Source: Campylobacterales bacterium
GTDB lineage: Bacteria; Campylobacterota; Campylobacteria; Campylobacterales; SZUA-545
Assembly (NCBI GenBank): GCA_025800305.1
Contig: JAOXRY010000265.1
Coordinates: forward strand, 1 to 11,184
Length of the DNA: 11,184 nt
Direction of reading: 5' to 3'
Shown here: positions 1 to 6,791 of the stretch, piece by piece
How positions within the stretch are numbered: the first letter of the stretch is position 1
Layout of the letters: every line of letters starts with the position of its first letter
Position numbers and translations under genes: made by a program
Notes under the pieces: model-generated
What the model saw: only the letters and a program-made list of their open reading frames with translations
Database searches by the model: none
Told to the model about the DNA's origin: nothing

Positions 1-2
1 GT

Positions 3-644
3 CCTCTTATATCTATAGTAAATACTCCAAGGAAAGTACAAAAAGCTATTCCATCTTCAAATGGGGCGATAAATGTTTCTCCTGATTATATTGAAGAAGA
101 ACAAAAGAAAAAACAAAAAGATCTTACTTTTGAAAAAGATATTCCTTTAAATAAAAAGATGAAAGAGAAAACCACTTCTTTAACTCCTAAAGAGATGAGA
201 AAAGAATTCATTGAAAAAACTCTTTCCAAACTTAAAATGACTAAAAGTAATGCAGGGACACACTCTTTTTATACATTTCCAAGAAAGTCTTTTCCTGGTT
301 ACTTTTATATTGTAAGAACAAAAAAAGATGAGTTCTATTTAAGATCTGTCATAAAAATAAAAACAAGTAGCAAACCAAAAAAACTCTACTTAGTTGGTGG
401 ACTTCAAGGGTATGAAATTAAACTTGATGGAAAAAATCAATATCTTAGTAATGGCTTCTTTACAAAAGATATTTTGATTAAAGATTCAGAGATAGAAGCC
501 TTTGAGAAAATCTTTTCCAGGGATTTTGTTCAGGCTGTTTATCGTAAAAATGGAAGAAACAAAATGGCTAACTTTACAGAAAATACACAGATTGAAATTC
601 TTTCTATTTTAAACATCTATAAATCCCTTCTTACAGTATATTAA
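3..644 (+). CDS. Hypothetical protein, 5' end outside window
   Basis: I do not recognise this protein. The frame is open from the window edge to a TAA at 642-644, giving 213 visible residues. The first ATG is at 159, but it has no convincing Shine-Dalgarno sequence. The 52 stop-free codons before it (with a lysine/glutamate-rich, low-complexity stretch at about 85-170) look coding, so the gene probably starts upstream of the window. The C-terminal part, from about position 230, looks like a compact alpha/beta domain rich in aromatic and basic residues (FYTFPRK, GYFYIVR, LYLVGGLQGYEIKLDG). No transmembrane segment is seen. It lies 41 bp before cmoA on the same strand, so co-transcription is plausible. 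The alternative is a 161-residue protein starting at 159. Function unknown. Confidence 0.7.
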   Translation, partial: PLISIVNTPRKVQKAIPSSNGAINVSPDYIEEEQKKKQKDLTFEKDIPLNKKMKEKTTSLTPKEMRKEFIEKTLSKLKMTKSNAGTHSFYTFPRKSFPGYFYIVRTKKDEFYLRSVIKIKTSSKPKKLYLVGGLQGYEIKLDGKNQYLSNGFFTKDILIKDSEIEAFEKIFSRDFVQAVYRKNGRNKMANFTENTQIEILSILNIYKSLLTVY

Positions 645-685
645 TACTAATAAAGTAAAATTCCAAAAAACAACTTGGATTAAAT

Positions 686-1390
686 ATGATTGATAAAGTA
701 TTTGAAAAAGATATAGAAAAACAATTTGAATTTGACGAAAACGTTGCATCAGTTTTCGATGATATGCTTGATAGATCTGTACCTTACTATAAAGAGGTTA
801 TTAAACTTATTGGGTTCTATACCTCAACCATGCTAGAAAAAGGAGATCTTGTTGTAGATCTTGGGTGTTCTACTGCCAATACTCTTTTATATATTCACTC
901 TCTAAAAGATGACTTAAATCTTATTGGAATTGATAACTCTGAAGCTATGCTAAAAAAAGCAAAAGAAAAATCTAAGGCATTTGGTGCAGAGATAGAGTTT
1001 TATCAAGAGGACATCACAGAATACCTGAAAAAAGGGGTAAAATGTATTTTGTCAAACTATACTTTGCAATTTATTAGACCTTTAGAGAGAGAAAATACTA
1101 TTAAGAAGATCTTTGACTCATTAACAGAAGGTGGTATATTTTTATTTAGTGAAAAAGTAATATCAGAAGATAAAATACTAACAAAACATATGATTGACAA
1201 TTATCATAAATACAAACTAGACAATGGTTATAGCCAGTATGAGATCTCAAAAAAAAGAGAAGCTTTGGAAAATGTTCTTATTCCTTATACAGAGAATGAA
1301 AACAAAAAAATGATTTTAGACACTGGTTTTTCTCATATTGAGACAATTTTCAAATGGAATAACTTTGCAACATTTTTGGCTATTAAATGA
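686..1390 (+). CDS. cmoA: Carboxy-S-adenosyl-L-methionine synthase
   Basis: CmoA converts S-adenosylmethionine and prephenate into carboxy-SAM. CmoB then uses this to build 5-carboxymethoxyuridine at tRNA position 34. The 234-residue protein has a Rossmann methyltransferase-like fold. An N-terminal FDENVASVFDDMLDRSVP segment (residues 16-33) resembles the start of E. coli CmoA. The SAM-binding motif VVDLGCSTANT is at 56-66, the acidic strand end IGIDNSEAM at 80-88, and the family motif SNYTLQFI at 123-130. FSEK at 154-157 and a C-terminal NNFATFLAIK complete the pattern. Its length is close to the roughly 247 residues of E. coli CmoA. The ATG at 686 has only a weak upstream TTGGAT. The stop overlaps the tilS start as ATGA, suggesting translational coupling. 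No cmoB is visible in the window. Confidence 0.93.
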   Translation: MIDKVFEKDIEKQFEFDENVASVFDDMLDRSVPYYKEVIKLIGFYTSTMLEKGDLVVDLGCSTANTLLYIHSLKDDLNLIGIDNSEAMLKKAKEKSKAFGAEIEFYQEDITEYLKKGVKCILSNYTLQFIRPLERENTIKKIFDSLTEGGIFLFSEKVISEDKILTKHMIDNYHKYKLDNGYSQYEISKKREALENVLIPYTENENKKMILDTGFSHIETIFKWNNFATFLAIK

Positions 1391-2379
1391 CCTTAAAAAA
1401 AGAGATTGTAGATCTTTTAAAAGATAAAAAAAACCTCTTAGGATTTTCTTACCAAACAGACTCTACTGCTCTTTTTTATACTCTCTTAAAAAACGATGTT
1501 CCTTTTGATATTGCCATGGTTGATTATGGAGTTAGAGAAGAATCAAAGGAAGAAATTAAAGCTGGGAAAAAGCTTTGCAAAAAACACAATAAAAAGTTCT
1601 TTTCAAAAGAAGCAGAAAAAATCGAAAAAAATTTCGAAGCAAATGCTAGAAAAATAAGATATGACTTTTTTGAAGAGATAATTAAAGAGAAAAATTATGA
1701 CAATCTTTTAACCGCTCATCAGCTGAATGATAAATTAGAATGGTTTTTTATGCAGTTTGGCAAAGGCGCGGGAATCTGTGAATTAAAAGGCTTAGATCTT
1801 ATTAGCGAAAAAAAGAGCTATAAAATCATAAGACCTTTTCTCACCTTTTCAAAAGAAGAAATTGAGAATTTTCTTAAAGAAAACAACTTTCACTATTTTG
1901 TGGATCACACAAATCAAGATGAAAAATATAAAAGAAACTTTATCAGATCTAACTTTGCCAATGATTTTATAAAACAGTATAAAGATGGAGTTTTAAAAAG
2001 TTTTGAATATATCCAAAAAGATTGTGACTACATTCTAAAAGAGTATAACTATAAAAAAATTAAAGATCTTTATATTTTAAAAGAGAGAGAAGAACTTATT
2101 TCAATTAAAGAGATAGAGCTAACTATAAAAAAAATGGGCTATATTTTAAGTAAACCTCAAAAAGATGAGATCTTAAAAACAAAAGACTGTGTTATTGGTG
2201 GAGAAATTGCTATATCTTTTCACAATCAAAAGATCTTTATCAATCCATTTATTGAAAATCTCACAATGGATAAAAAATTCAAAGAGCGTTGTAGGGTTTT
2301 AAAGATCCCTTCAAAGCTTAGAAAATATATTTATAAAGAGAAGATCAATCCTCAAGAGCTAATCGAAGTTCCACTTTAA
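1387..2379 (+). CDS. tilS: tRNA(Ile)-lysidine synthase
   Basis: TilS attaches lysine to cytidine 34 of the CAU-anticodon tRNA-Ile using ATP, changing both its codon and aminoacylation identity. It is normally essential. Residues 17-26 (LLGFSYQTDS) occupy the PP-loop position, where the usual motif is SGGxDS; here the glycines are replaced (SYQTDS) while Ser21, Asp25 and Ser26 remain. Other family segments are NARKIRYDFF (86-95), LLTAHQLNDKLEWF (107-120), IRPFL (148-152) and DHTNQDEKYKRNFIRSNF (173-190). At 330 residues it is shorter than E. coli TilS (about 430 residues) and has a reduced C-terminal region, as in other Campylobacterota. The ATG overlaps the cmoA stop. The last 35 bp are antisense to the 3' end of the neighbouring histidine kinase gene, leaving no room for a terminator between them. 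Confidence 0.93.
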   Translation: MTLKKEIVDLLKDKKNLLGFSYQTDSTALFYTLLKNDVPFDIAMVDYGVREESKEEIKAGKKLCKKHNKKFFSKEAEKIEKNFEANARKIRYDFFEEIIKEKNYDNLLTAHQLNDKLEWFFMQFGKGAGICELKGLDLISEKKSYKIIRPFLTFSKEEIENFLKENNFHYFVDHTNQDEKYKRNFIRSNFANDFIKQYKDGVLKSFEYIQKDCDYILKEYNYKKIKDLYILKEREELISIKEIELTIKKMGYILSKPQKDEILKTKDCVIGGEIAISFHNQKIFINPFIENLTMDKKFKERCRVLKIPSKLRKYIYKEKINPQELIEVPL

Positions 2380-4516
2380 ATACAGCTCCATGTTCGTCAT
2401 TAGATACAGTGAGTCTTCCGTCCATACTTTTTTCAATAATCATCTTTGACATATAAAGCCCAATTCCTGTGCCTTTCCCCTCTTCTTTTGTTGTAAAGTA
2501 TGGGTTAAAAACCTTTTCTTTTATCTCTTCAGGAATACCTCCTCCATTGTCTCTAACCAAAATATATGCTTTTCTATCATCTTTTTCAACATGAATTACA
2601 ATCTCTTTTTTAATAAGTTCTTCTTTTTCAATAAGAACATCTTTAGCATTGGAAACAAGATTTAAAATTACTTGGGAAAACTCATTTTGATAACCGCTGA
2701 CAATAACATTACTATCAAACTCTTTTTCAATAAAAATATCATTACTTTTTAGAATATCTTCAACAATACCAATAGAGTTTTTAATAGACTCTACAACATT
2801 AAAATTCTCTTTTTTCTTATTAGGCTTAAAAAAGTTTCTAAAATCATCTATTGTTCCTGACATCTTTTCTATGGCTGTTATACCTTGTTCAAAAGAATTT
2901 TCCATTTTCTCAGGAGTAAGTCTATCCATTTCGTATAGAGTATTAATTTTGTTTAAAACAAGACTTAAAGCGTTTAAAGGTTGTCTCCACTGATGGGCTA
3001 TATTTCCAATCATTTCTCCAACAGTAGCCATTTTACTTTGCTGAATTAGTATGGCTTCTTTCTCTTCCTTTTCTGCTTCAAGTTTAATTCTATCGTTGAT
3101 ATTTCTTATAACAATAAAAATAAGGTTTTGATGAACATGATTATTTCTTAACTCAAAACTAACCTCACAAACAATATCATGACCTTTTTTGTGTTTTAAT
3201 TTTAACAAGAGCAAAAACATATCATGAAGATCTATTCTCTCTAAAATATCTTTTTCTGTAAGTTCCTCATTGGAAGAAAGAATTTCATCAAAAGTGTATT
3301 TTTTCATCTCTTCTTGTGTATAGCCTAAGATCTGATGAATGGAACGACTTATCTCTTGGATTTTACTAAAGCTTCTTTTTTCAATAGAAGTGACAATAAA
3401 ACAGTCAGGAGAGCCATCAAAAAGCATTTTATACTTTTCTTCACTTTCCAATCTACTAGAAATTTCTGTCTCAACATCCTCTTCAAGATGTTTTTTGGCT
3501 TGTGAAATTTCATTTATCATATTACTTGGTCTCTTTGTGAAAAAATAAGCCATTACAAGTCCTAAAGGAAATAGTCCCAATAGAATAAAAACACTAAATT
3601 GTTTAATATCTTCTTGTTTGTAATTTATTGATTTTCTAGCTTTTAATACTAGACGTAAAACCTCTTCTGTATCATAATTATTAAAAATCACTCTAGAGTG
3701 GACACAACCATCATCACAGGTAAAATTACTTCCAATAAGAAGATCTTTTGCTATTTTTGGAAGTTCCTTGTAAAGATTAAAATCTCTTTGTAAATACCTA
3801 CTCCAATCTTGGGAGAAATCTTTATAAATAATAAATTCTCCATCTTGATCAACCAAATACACATCAAAAGATTTTGACTTTCTCATATTTTCAAGAAGAT
3901 CATTTAAATTTAGATTGACAATTATCACACCCTTAAATTTATCATCAATATAAATAGGTGTTCCTACTCTAATTGTTCCAACAAAAGGTCTTTCTATTTT
4001 TCCATGTTCAATATTTAAATCTAGATTAGAGTACCACTTTTCATAAAGACCTTTTGTTTTTAAAGCTTTAAAATAGTACCTGTCTCCTTTATATTGAAGC
4101 TTATCATCTTCAACAATATAAACATCATCAGTCTTACTATTACGATTGATTCTCACAACCTCTTGACCTTTTTCATCAAGATATCTTAATTGGGAAAAGT
4201 TTCTGTTAATTAAAACGTTGTATCTTAATAACTGTTTTACCTCATTTACAAGTTGGGTGTTTTTAGGGTTTTTTATAGCACTAATAATCGCTTTTGCTTC
4301 AGAAAGTTCTTTAATCACCACACCACTTTGGGTAAGTGTACTTTGAAAGTCTCTAACTTTATTATTCAAATCATAATTTGCAAAAGAGATAAGTTCATCT
4401 GCATATATATTTTCAAGTTTTTCATGATAAAAAATCGATGAAACAACCACAATAACAAAACCAAAACCTAAAAAACCAAGACCTAGTTTTGCTCTAAAAT
4501 TCTTTACTAATTTCAT
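2345..4516 (-). CDS. Membrane histidine kinase, dCache-PAS-HisKA-HATPase
   Basis: This is a 723-residue sensor kinase that should sit in the inner membrane. A hydrophobic segment at about 11-29 and another at about 307-326 flank a roughly 275-residue periplasmic domain. That domain resembles a double-Cache sensor (RYYFKALKT at 146-154; GTIRVGTPIYIDDKFKGVI at 180-198). A linker coiled coil follows, then a PAS-like domain (about 360-480), the H-box GNIAHQWRQPLNAL with His508, the N-box with Asn619 and Asn623, the G1 box DNGGG at 656-660 and the G2 box GKGTGIGL at 680-687. All ATP-binding motifs are intact. There is no receiver domain and no response regulator gene adjacent, so its partner is unknown. 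The ATG overlaps the SUI1-like gene stop (ATGA) and has little SD of its own. The ligand cannot be predicted. Confidence 0.9.
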   Translation of the reverse strand: MKLVKNFRAKLGLGFLGFGFVIVVVSSIFYHEKLENIYADELISFANYDLNNKVRDFQSTLTQSGVVIKELSEAKAIISAIKNPKNTQLVNEVKQLLRYNVLINRNFSQLRYLDEKGQEVVRINRNSKTDDVYIVEDDKLQYKGDRYYFKALKTKGLYEKWYSNLDLNIEHGKIERPFVGTIRVGTPIYIDDKFKGVIIVNLNLNDLLENMRKSKSFDVYLVDQDGEFIIYKDFSQDWSRYLQRDFNLYKELPKIAKDLLIGSNFTCDDGCVHSRVIFNNYDTEEVLRLVLKARKSINYKQEDIKQFSVFILLGLFPLGLVMAYFFTKRPSNMINEISQAKKHLEEDVETEISSRLESEEKYKMLFDGSPDCFIVTSIEKRSFSKIQEISRSIHQILGYTQEEMKKYTFDEILSSNEELTEKDILERIDLHDMFLLLLKLKHKKGHDIVCEVSFELRNNHVHQNLIFIVIRNINDRIKLEAEKEEKEAILIQQSKMATVGEMIGNIAHQWRQPLNALSLVLNKINTLYEMDRLTPEKMENSFEQGITAIEKMSGTIDDFRNFFKPNKKKENFNVVESIKNSIGIVEDILKSNDIFIEKEFDSNVIVSGYQNEFSQVILNLVSNAKDVLIEKEELIKKEIVIHVEKDDRKAYILVRDNGGGIPEEIKEKVFNPYFTTKEEGKGTGIGLYMSKMIIEKSMDGRLTVSNDEHGAVFKVELRLALED

Positions 4517-4851
4517 TTAATCTTAAAACCTTTTTCTCTTAGTAACTCTTTTAACTTTTCTTGGACTTTTCCTTGAAGTTCAATATGATTTTCTCCCATA
4601 CTTCCTCCAACACCTATTCTTTTTTTTAAAAATCCTAGAAGTTCTTTAAGATCTTTTTTGTCAAGATAAAACTCTTTTCCAACTGTTACAACTTTATTTT
4701 TTCTTTTCTCTATGGATATTTTTAATTGATGTTCTTGGATTTCTAGTATTTTTTTATCTTTACATTTACAAGAAGATTTATTCTCACCACACTTTTTACA
4801 GAGTGAATCAACACTCCAGTCATCTTCAAATTTTGCACCTATTTCAAACAT
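4513..4851 (-). CDS. SUI1/YciH-family translation initiation factor-like protein
   Basis: This is a 112-residue protein whose C-terminal half matches the SUI1/eIF1 fold of bacterial YciH. A KKDLKELLGFLKKRIGVGGS segment (65-84) leads into ENHIELQGKVQEKLKELL (87-104) and GFKIK. eIF1 relatives act at the ribosomal P site in start-codon selection; the bacterial role is less certain. The N-terminal part carries CKKC (18-21) and CKC (28-30), a possible small zinc knuckle. The start is well placed: the preceding 46 bp separate it from divergent yajQ. A perfect TATAAT ends five bases before the ATG with no SD in between, implying a leaderless or nearly leaderless message. It overlaps the kinase gene downstream by four bases, so the two are probably one operon. 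Confidence 0.85.
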   Translation of the reverse strand: MFEIGAKFEDDWSVDSLCKKCGENKSSCKCKDKKILEIQEHQLKISIEKRKNKVVTVGKEFYLDKKDLKELLGFLKKRIGVGGSMGENHIELQGKVQEKLKELLREKGFKIK

Positions 4852-4897
4852 ATGCTATTATATCACATATTTTTATGGTGGATTTAAGGAGAGGGTT
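4852..4897. promoter_or_regulatory. Divergent promoter region between SUI1-like gene and yajQ
   Basis: Both promoters appear to share one -10 block. On the plus strand TTGCAC (4833-4838) is followed, after 17 bp, by TATTAT (4856-4861). This would start transcription near 4868 and leave a leader of about 30 nt containing the strong SD AAGGAG (4886-4891) for yajQ. On the minus strand the same bases read TATAAT (4862-4857) preceded by TGA, an extended -10, with no clear -35. Its start would fall at or within a base or two of 4851, the A of the SUI1-like ATG. These are motif matches by eye; no start site has been mapped. Confidence 0.6.
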
Positions 4898-5392
4898 ATG
4901 GCAAAAGAACACTCAATGGATATAAGCGGAAAAGTTGACAAACAAGAGCTTAAAAATGCTGTATATCAAGTTGATAAAGAGATAAGCACTAGATATGATT
5001 TTAAAGGTATAGAAAAAGATATCAAAGAAGTTGATGGTGGAGTTCTTATTACAACTGATAGCGAAAATAAATGTGATGTAATCTACGATATTTTTGTAAG
5101 TAAAGCTGTTAAAAGAGAGATTCCGACAAAAGCCTTTAATAAAGGTGACTACGAAACAATCGGTGGAGGAAAAGTAAAACTTCCTATCACTGTAAATGAC
5201 TCACTATCATCAGAAGACTCAAAAAAAATCGTTAGTGAAATAAAAGCACTAAAATTAAAAGTAACAGCGTCTATTCAAGGTGAGACTGTAAGAGTTAAGG
5301 GAAAAAATATTGATGACCTACAAGCAGTTATGGCAATGGCTAGATCTTTAGAAGAGATTAACACTCCTTTAGTATTTGAAAATTTCAAATAG
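4898..5392 (+). CDS. yajQ: YajQ family nucleotide-binding protein
   Basis: A 164-residue protein of the YajQ (UPF0234) family, essentially the length of E. coli YajQ (163). The N-terminus (KVDKQELKNAVYQVDKEIS at 13-31) followed by TRYDFKG is the family hallmark. The C-terminal repeat half ends with VKGKNIDDLQAVMAMARS and a short FENFK tail. Family members are small cytoplasmic proteins with two ferredoxin-like halves. They bind nucleic acids or nucleotides, and a Xanthomonas homologue binds cyclic di-GMP and acts with a transcription factor. Whether this one does so cannot be read from the sequence. The start is fixed by the strong AAGGAG six bases before the ATG. The PP-loop gene follows after 64 bp on the same strand and is probably co-transcribed. 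Confidence 0.93.
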   Translation: MAKEHSMDISGKVDKQELKNAVYQVDKEISTRYDFKGIEKDIKEVDGGVLITTDSENKCDVIYDIFVSKAVKREIPTKAFNKGDYETIGGGKVKLPITVNDSLSSEDSKKIVSEIKALKLKVTASIQGETVRVKGKNIDDLQAVMAMARSLEEINTPLVFENFK

Positions 5393-5401
5393 ATAAAAAT
5401 C

Positions 5402-5429
5402 TTAGAGCATACTTTTCACATGACTCTAA
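5402..5429 (+). other. Imperfect hairpin between yajQ and the PP-loop gene
   Basis: TTAGAGCAT (5402-5410) can pair with ATG-A-CTCTAA (5420-5429), giving a nine-pair stem with one bulged A and a loop of about nine bases. No T-run follows, so it is a poor intrinsic terminator. It could be an RNA-processing or stability element, or chance. An AAGGAA (5447-5452) SD for the next gene lies downstream of it. Confidence 0.3.
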
Positions 5430-5456
5430 ACTAACTCATTAAGAGCAAGGAAACAG

Positions 5457-6449
5457 ATGAAAAAACGTAAAGCACTGGCACTTTTTAGTGGCGGTCTAGA
5501 CAGCATGATCGCCTGTCGTATGATGGCAGAACAAGGAATAGAAGTTATAGCACTTCACTTTGATGTAGGACTAACAAAAATTAATGAAGAGAGAATAGAG
5601 TTTCTTCATAGTGTTGCAGAACAAGCCCACTCAAAGCTAGAAATTGTAGATATTCATGATCAATTTACAAAAGATGTACTTTTTAATCCTAAATATGGAT
5701 ACGGCAAAGGATTTAATCCTTGTGTTGATTGTCATGGAAATATGTTTAAACAAGCAGGGGATCTTTTAGAAAAATATGATGCAGATTTTCTAATTAGTGG
5801 TGAGGTTCTTGGAGAGAGACCTATGAGTCAAAATGCAGGAGCTTTAGATAAAGTATTAAAACTTTCTGGTTATGAAGAGCTGATTGTAAGACCAATGAGT
5901 GCAAAACTTTTAGAACCATCAAAGCCAGAATTAAAAGGTTGGGTAGATAGAGAAAAACTTCTAGATATCCAAGGAAGACAAAGAACAAGACAGTTTGAAT
6001 TAGTTGAAAAATATGGTTTTGTCAACTTTGAAAGTCCAGGTGGAGGTTGTCTTTTAACAGAGAAATTTTTCGCCACAAAAATGGAAGATCTTTTAAAACA
6101 CGATGACTATGCAAAAGAAGATGCTGTTCTTTTAAAATATGGTAGGCACTTTAGGCTTCCAGATGGAGCTAAACTAGTTCTAGGAAGAGACCATGACGAG
6201 AATACAATCTTTAGATCTAGTGATTTTGAAAAGTATTTTAAGATAGAAACTGCTGATGGATTAAAAGGTCCTCTTTCGATTCTTAGTAAGTATGCAACAA
6301 AAGAAGATAGTCTATTAGCTACAAAAATTATTCTTACCTACTCTAAAGCAGACAAAGATAAAGAGTATGCAATAGCTATAGGAAATGAAAAGTTTTCCAA
6401 CCAGTCATTTGATAGTAAGAATGATGTTATAAAATTTCTACTGGGCTAA
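5457..6449 (+). CDS. PP-loop ATPase, ThiI/MnmA-like, with C-terminal NFACT-R-like region
   Basis: A 330-residue protein of the PP-loop (adenine nucleotide alpha-hydrolase) superfamily. SGGLDS at 11-16 is the ATP pyrophosphatase loop. NPCVDC at 87-92 sits where MnmA has its catalytic cysteine region. ISGEVLGERPMSQ (113-125) and GGGC (195-198) follow. After about residue 210 the sequence (YGRHFRL at 228-234, LVLGRDHDEN at 240-249) resembles the NFACT-R/DUF814-type domain found at the C-terminus of short ThiI-like proteins. Relatives are annotated as thiouridine synthases or tRNA methyltransferases, often without direct evidence. Activation of a tRNA uridine for sulfur transfer is the likeliest chemistry, but no substrate can be assigned. 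Cys89, Cys92 and Cys198 could form a catalytic pair or bind an iron-sulfur cluster. The SD is AAGGAA. Its 3' end overlaps acpS on the other strand by 12 bp. Confidence 0.8.
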   Translation: MKKRKALALFSGGLDSMIACRMMAEQGIEVIALHFDVGLTKINEERIEFLHSVAEQAHSKLEIVDIHDQFTKDVLFNPKYGYGKGFNPCVDCHGNMFKQAGDLLEKYDADFLISGEVLGERPMSQNAGALDKVLKLSGYEELIVRPMSAKLLEPSKPELKGWVDREKLLDIQGRQRTRQFELVEKYGFVNFESPGGGCLLTEKFFATKMEDLLKHDDYAKEDAVLLKYGRHFRLPDGAKLVLGRDHDENTIFRSSDFEKYFKIETADGLKGPLSILSKYATKEDSLLATKIILTYSKADKDKEYAIAIGNEKFSNQSFDSKNDVIKFLLG

Positions 6450-6791
6450 AGCCACACCAATTGCAAGATCTCTATCATGAGTTATAGAGATCTCCACATT
6501 TTCTACGTTGTGAAGTTTTTTTGATTTTTCCAAAAGTTCTACTTTTGGGGCACCTTTTGGTGTTTTGTAGATTTTCATATCAAAGAAAGAAAGCTCTTTT
6601 CCAATACCACAACCAAGTGCCTTTGAAACAGCTTCTTTTACAGCCCAAAATCCAGCAGCTGTTTTAGGAGACTTTACAAGAGCAATTTCTTCTGGAGACA
6701 AAAACCTCTTTAAGGCTTTATCTCCAAATTTTTCCATAAATTGTTCAATACGAGGAATTGATATAACATCAATTCCCATACCCTTGATCAC
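6438..6791 (-). CDS. acpS: Holo-[acyl-carrier-protein] synthase
   Basis: AcpS transfers 4'-phosphopantetheine from coenzyme A to the acyl carrier protein, activating fatty-acid synthesis. The 117-residue protein has the group-defining GIDVISIPRI (6-15) with metal ligand Asp8, the second motif FWAVKEAVSKALG (48-60) with Glu53, and the ISITHDRDLA region (101-110). Its size is normal for the family. The start chosen is GTG at 6791, whose bases overlap the fliL stop (GTGA). An in-frame ATG four codons later (6779) would have an AAGGG almost touching it and would cut the leading residues before GIDV, so GTG is preferred. Expression probably depends on coupling to fliL. The last 12 bp are antisense to the PP-loop gene, and a perfect inverted repeat lies inside the coding sequence near the 3' end. 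Confidence 0.93.
   Translation of the reverse strand: MIKGMGIDVISIPRIEQFMEKFGDKALKRFLSPEEIALVKSPKTAAGFWAVKEAVSKALGCGIGKELSFFDMKIYKTPKGAPKVELLEKSKKLHNVENVEISITHDRDLAIGVALAQ
6466..6493. repeat. Perfect 10-bp inverted repeat, possible terminator hairpin
   Basis: AGATCTCTAT (6466-6475) and its exact complement ATAGAGATCT (6484-6493) surround an eight-base loop. It begins 17 bases after the stop of the plus-strand PP-loop gene, where that gene's terminator would be expected, but only a weak ATTTT follows. On the other strand it encodes the conserved ISITHDRD part of AcpS, so part of its sequence is fixed by protein function. The stem contains two copies of the AGATCT palindrome. Confidence 0.45.

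Noticed and set aside
3339..3548. Short plus-strand frames opposite the kinases and receptor (also near 4253-4441, 7989-8204, 8230-8457, 9134-9337)
   Set aside because: All are antisense to intact, motif-bearing proteins and have no start signals or recognisable sequence.
5402..5429. Rho-independent terminator after yajQ
   Set aside because: The stem is imperfect and has no T-run after it; kept only as a possible hairpin.
5870..6076. 68-residue minus-strand frame opposite the PP-loop gene
   Set aside because: It lies antisense to conserved motifs of the PP-loop protein, including the GGGC region; shadow frame.
6777..6791. ATG at 6779 as the acpS start
   Set aside because: The SD-like AAGGG is almost in contact with this ATG, and starting here removes the residues before GIDV that relatives usually have; the GTG overlapping the fliL stop fits better.
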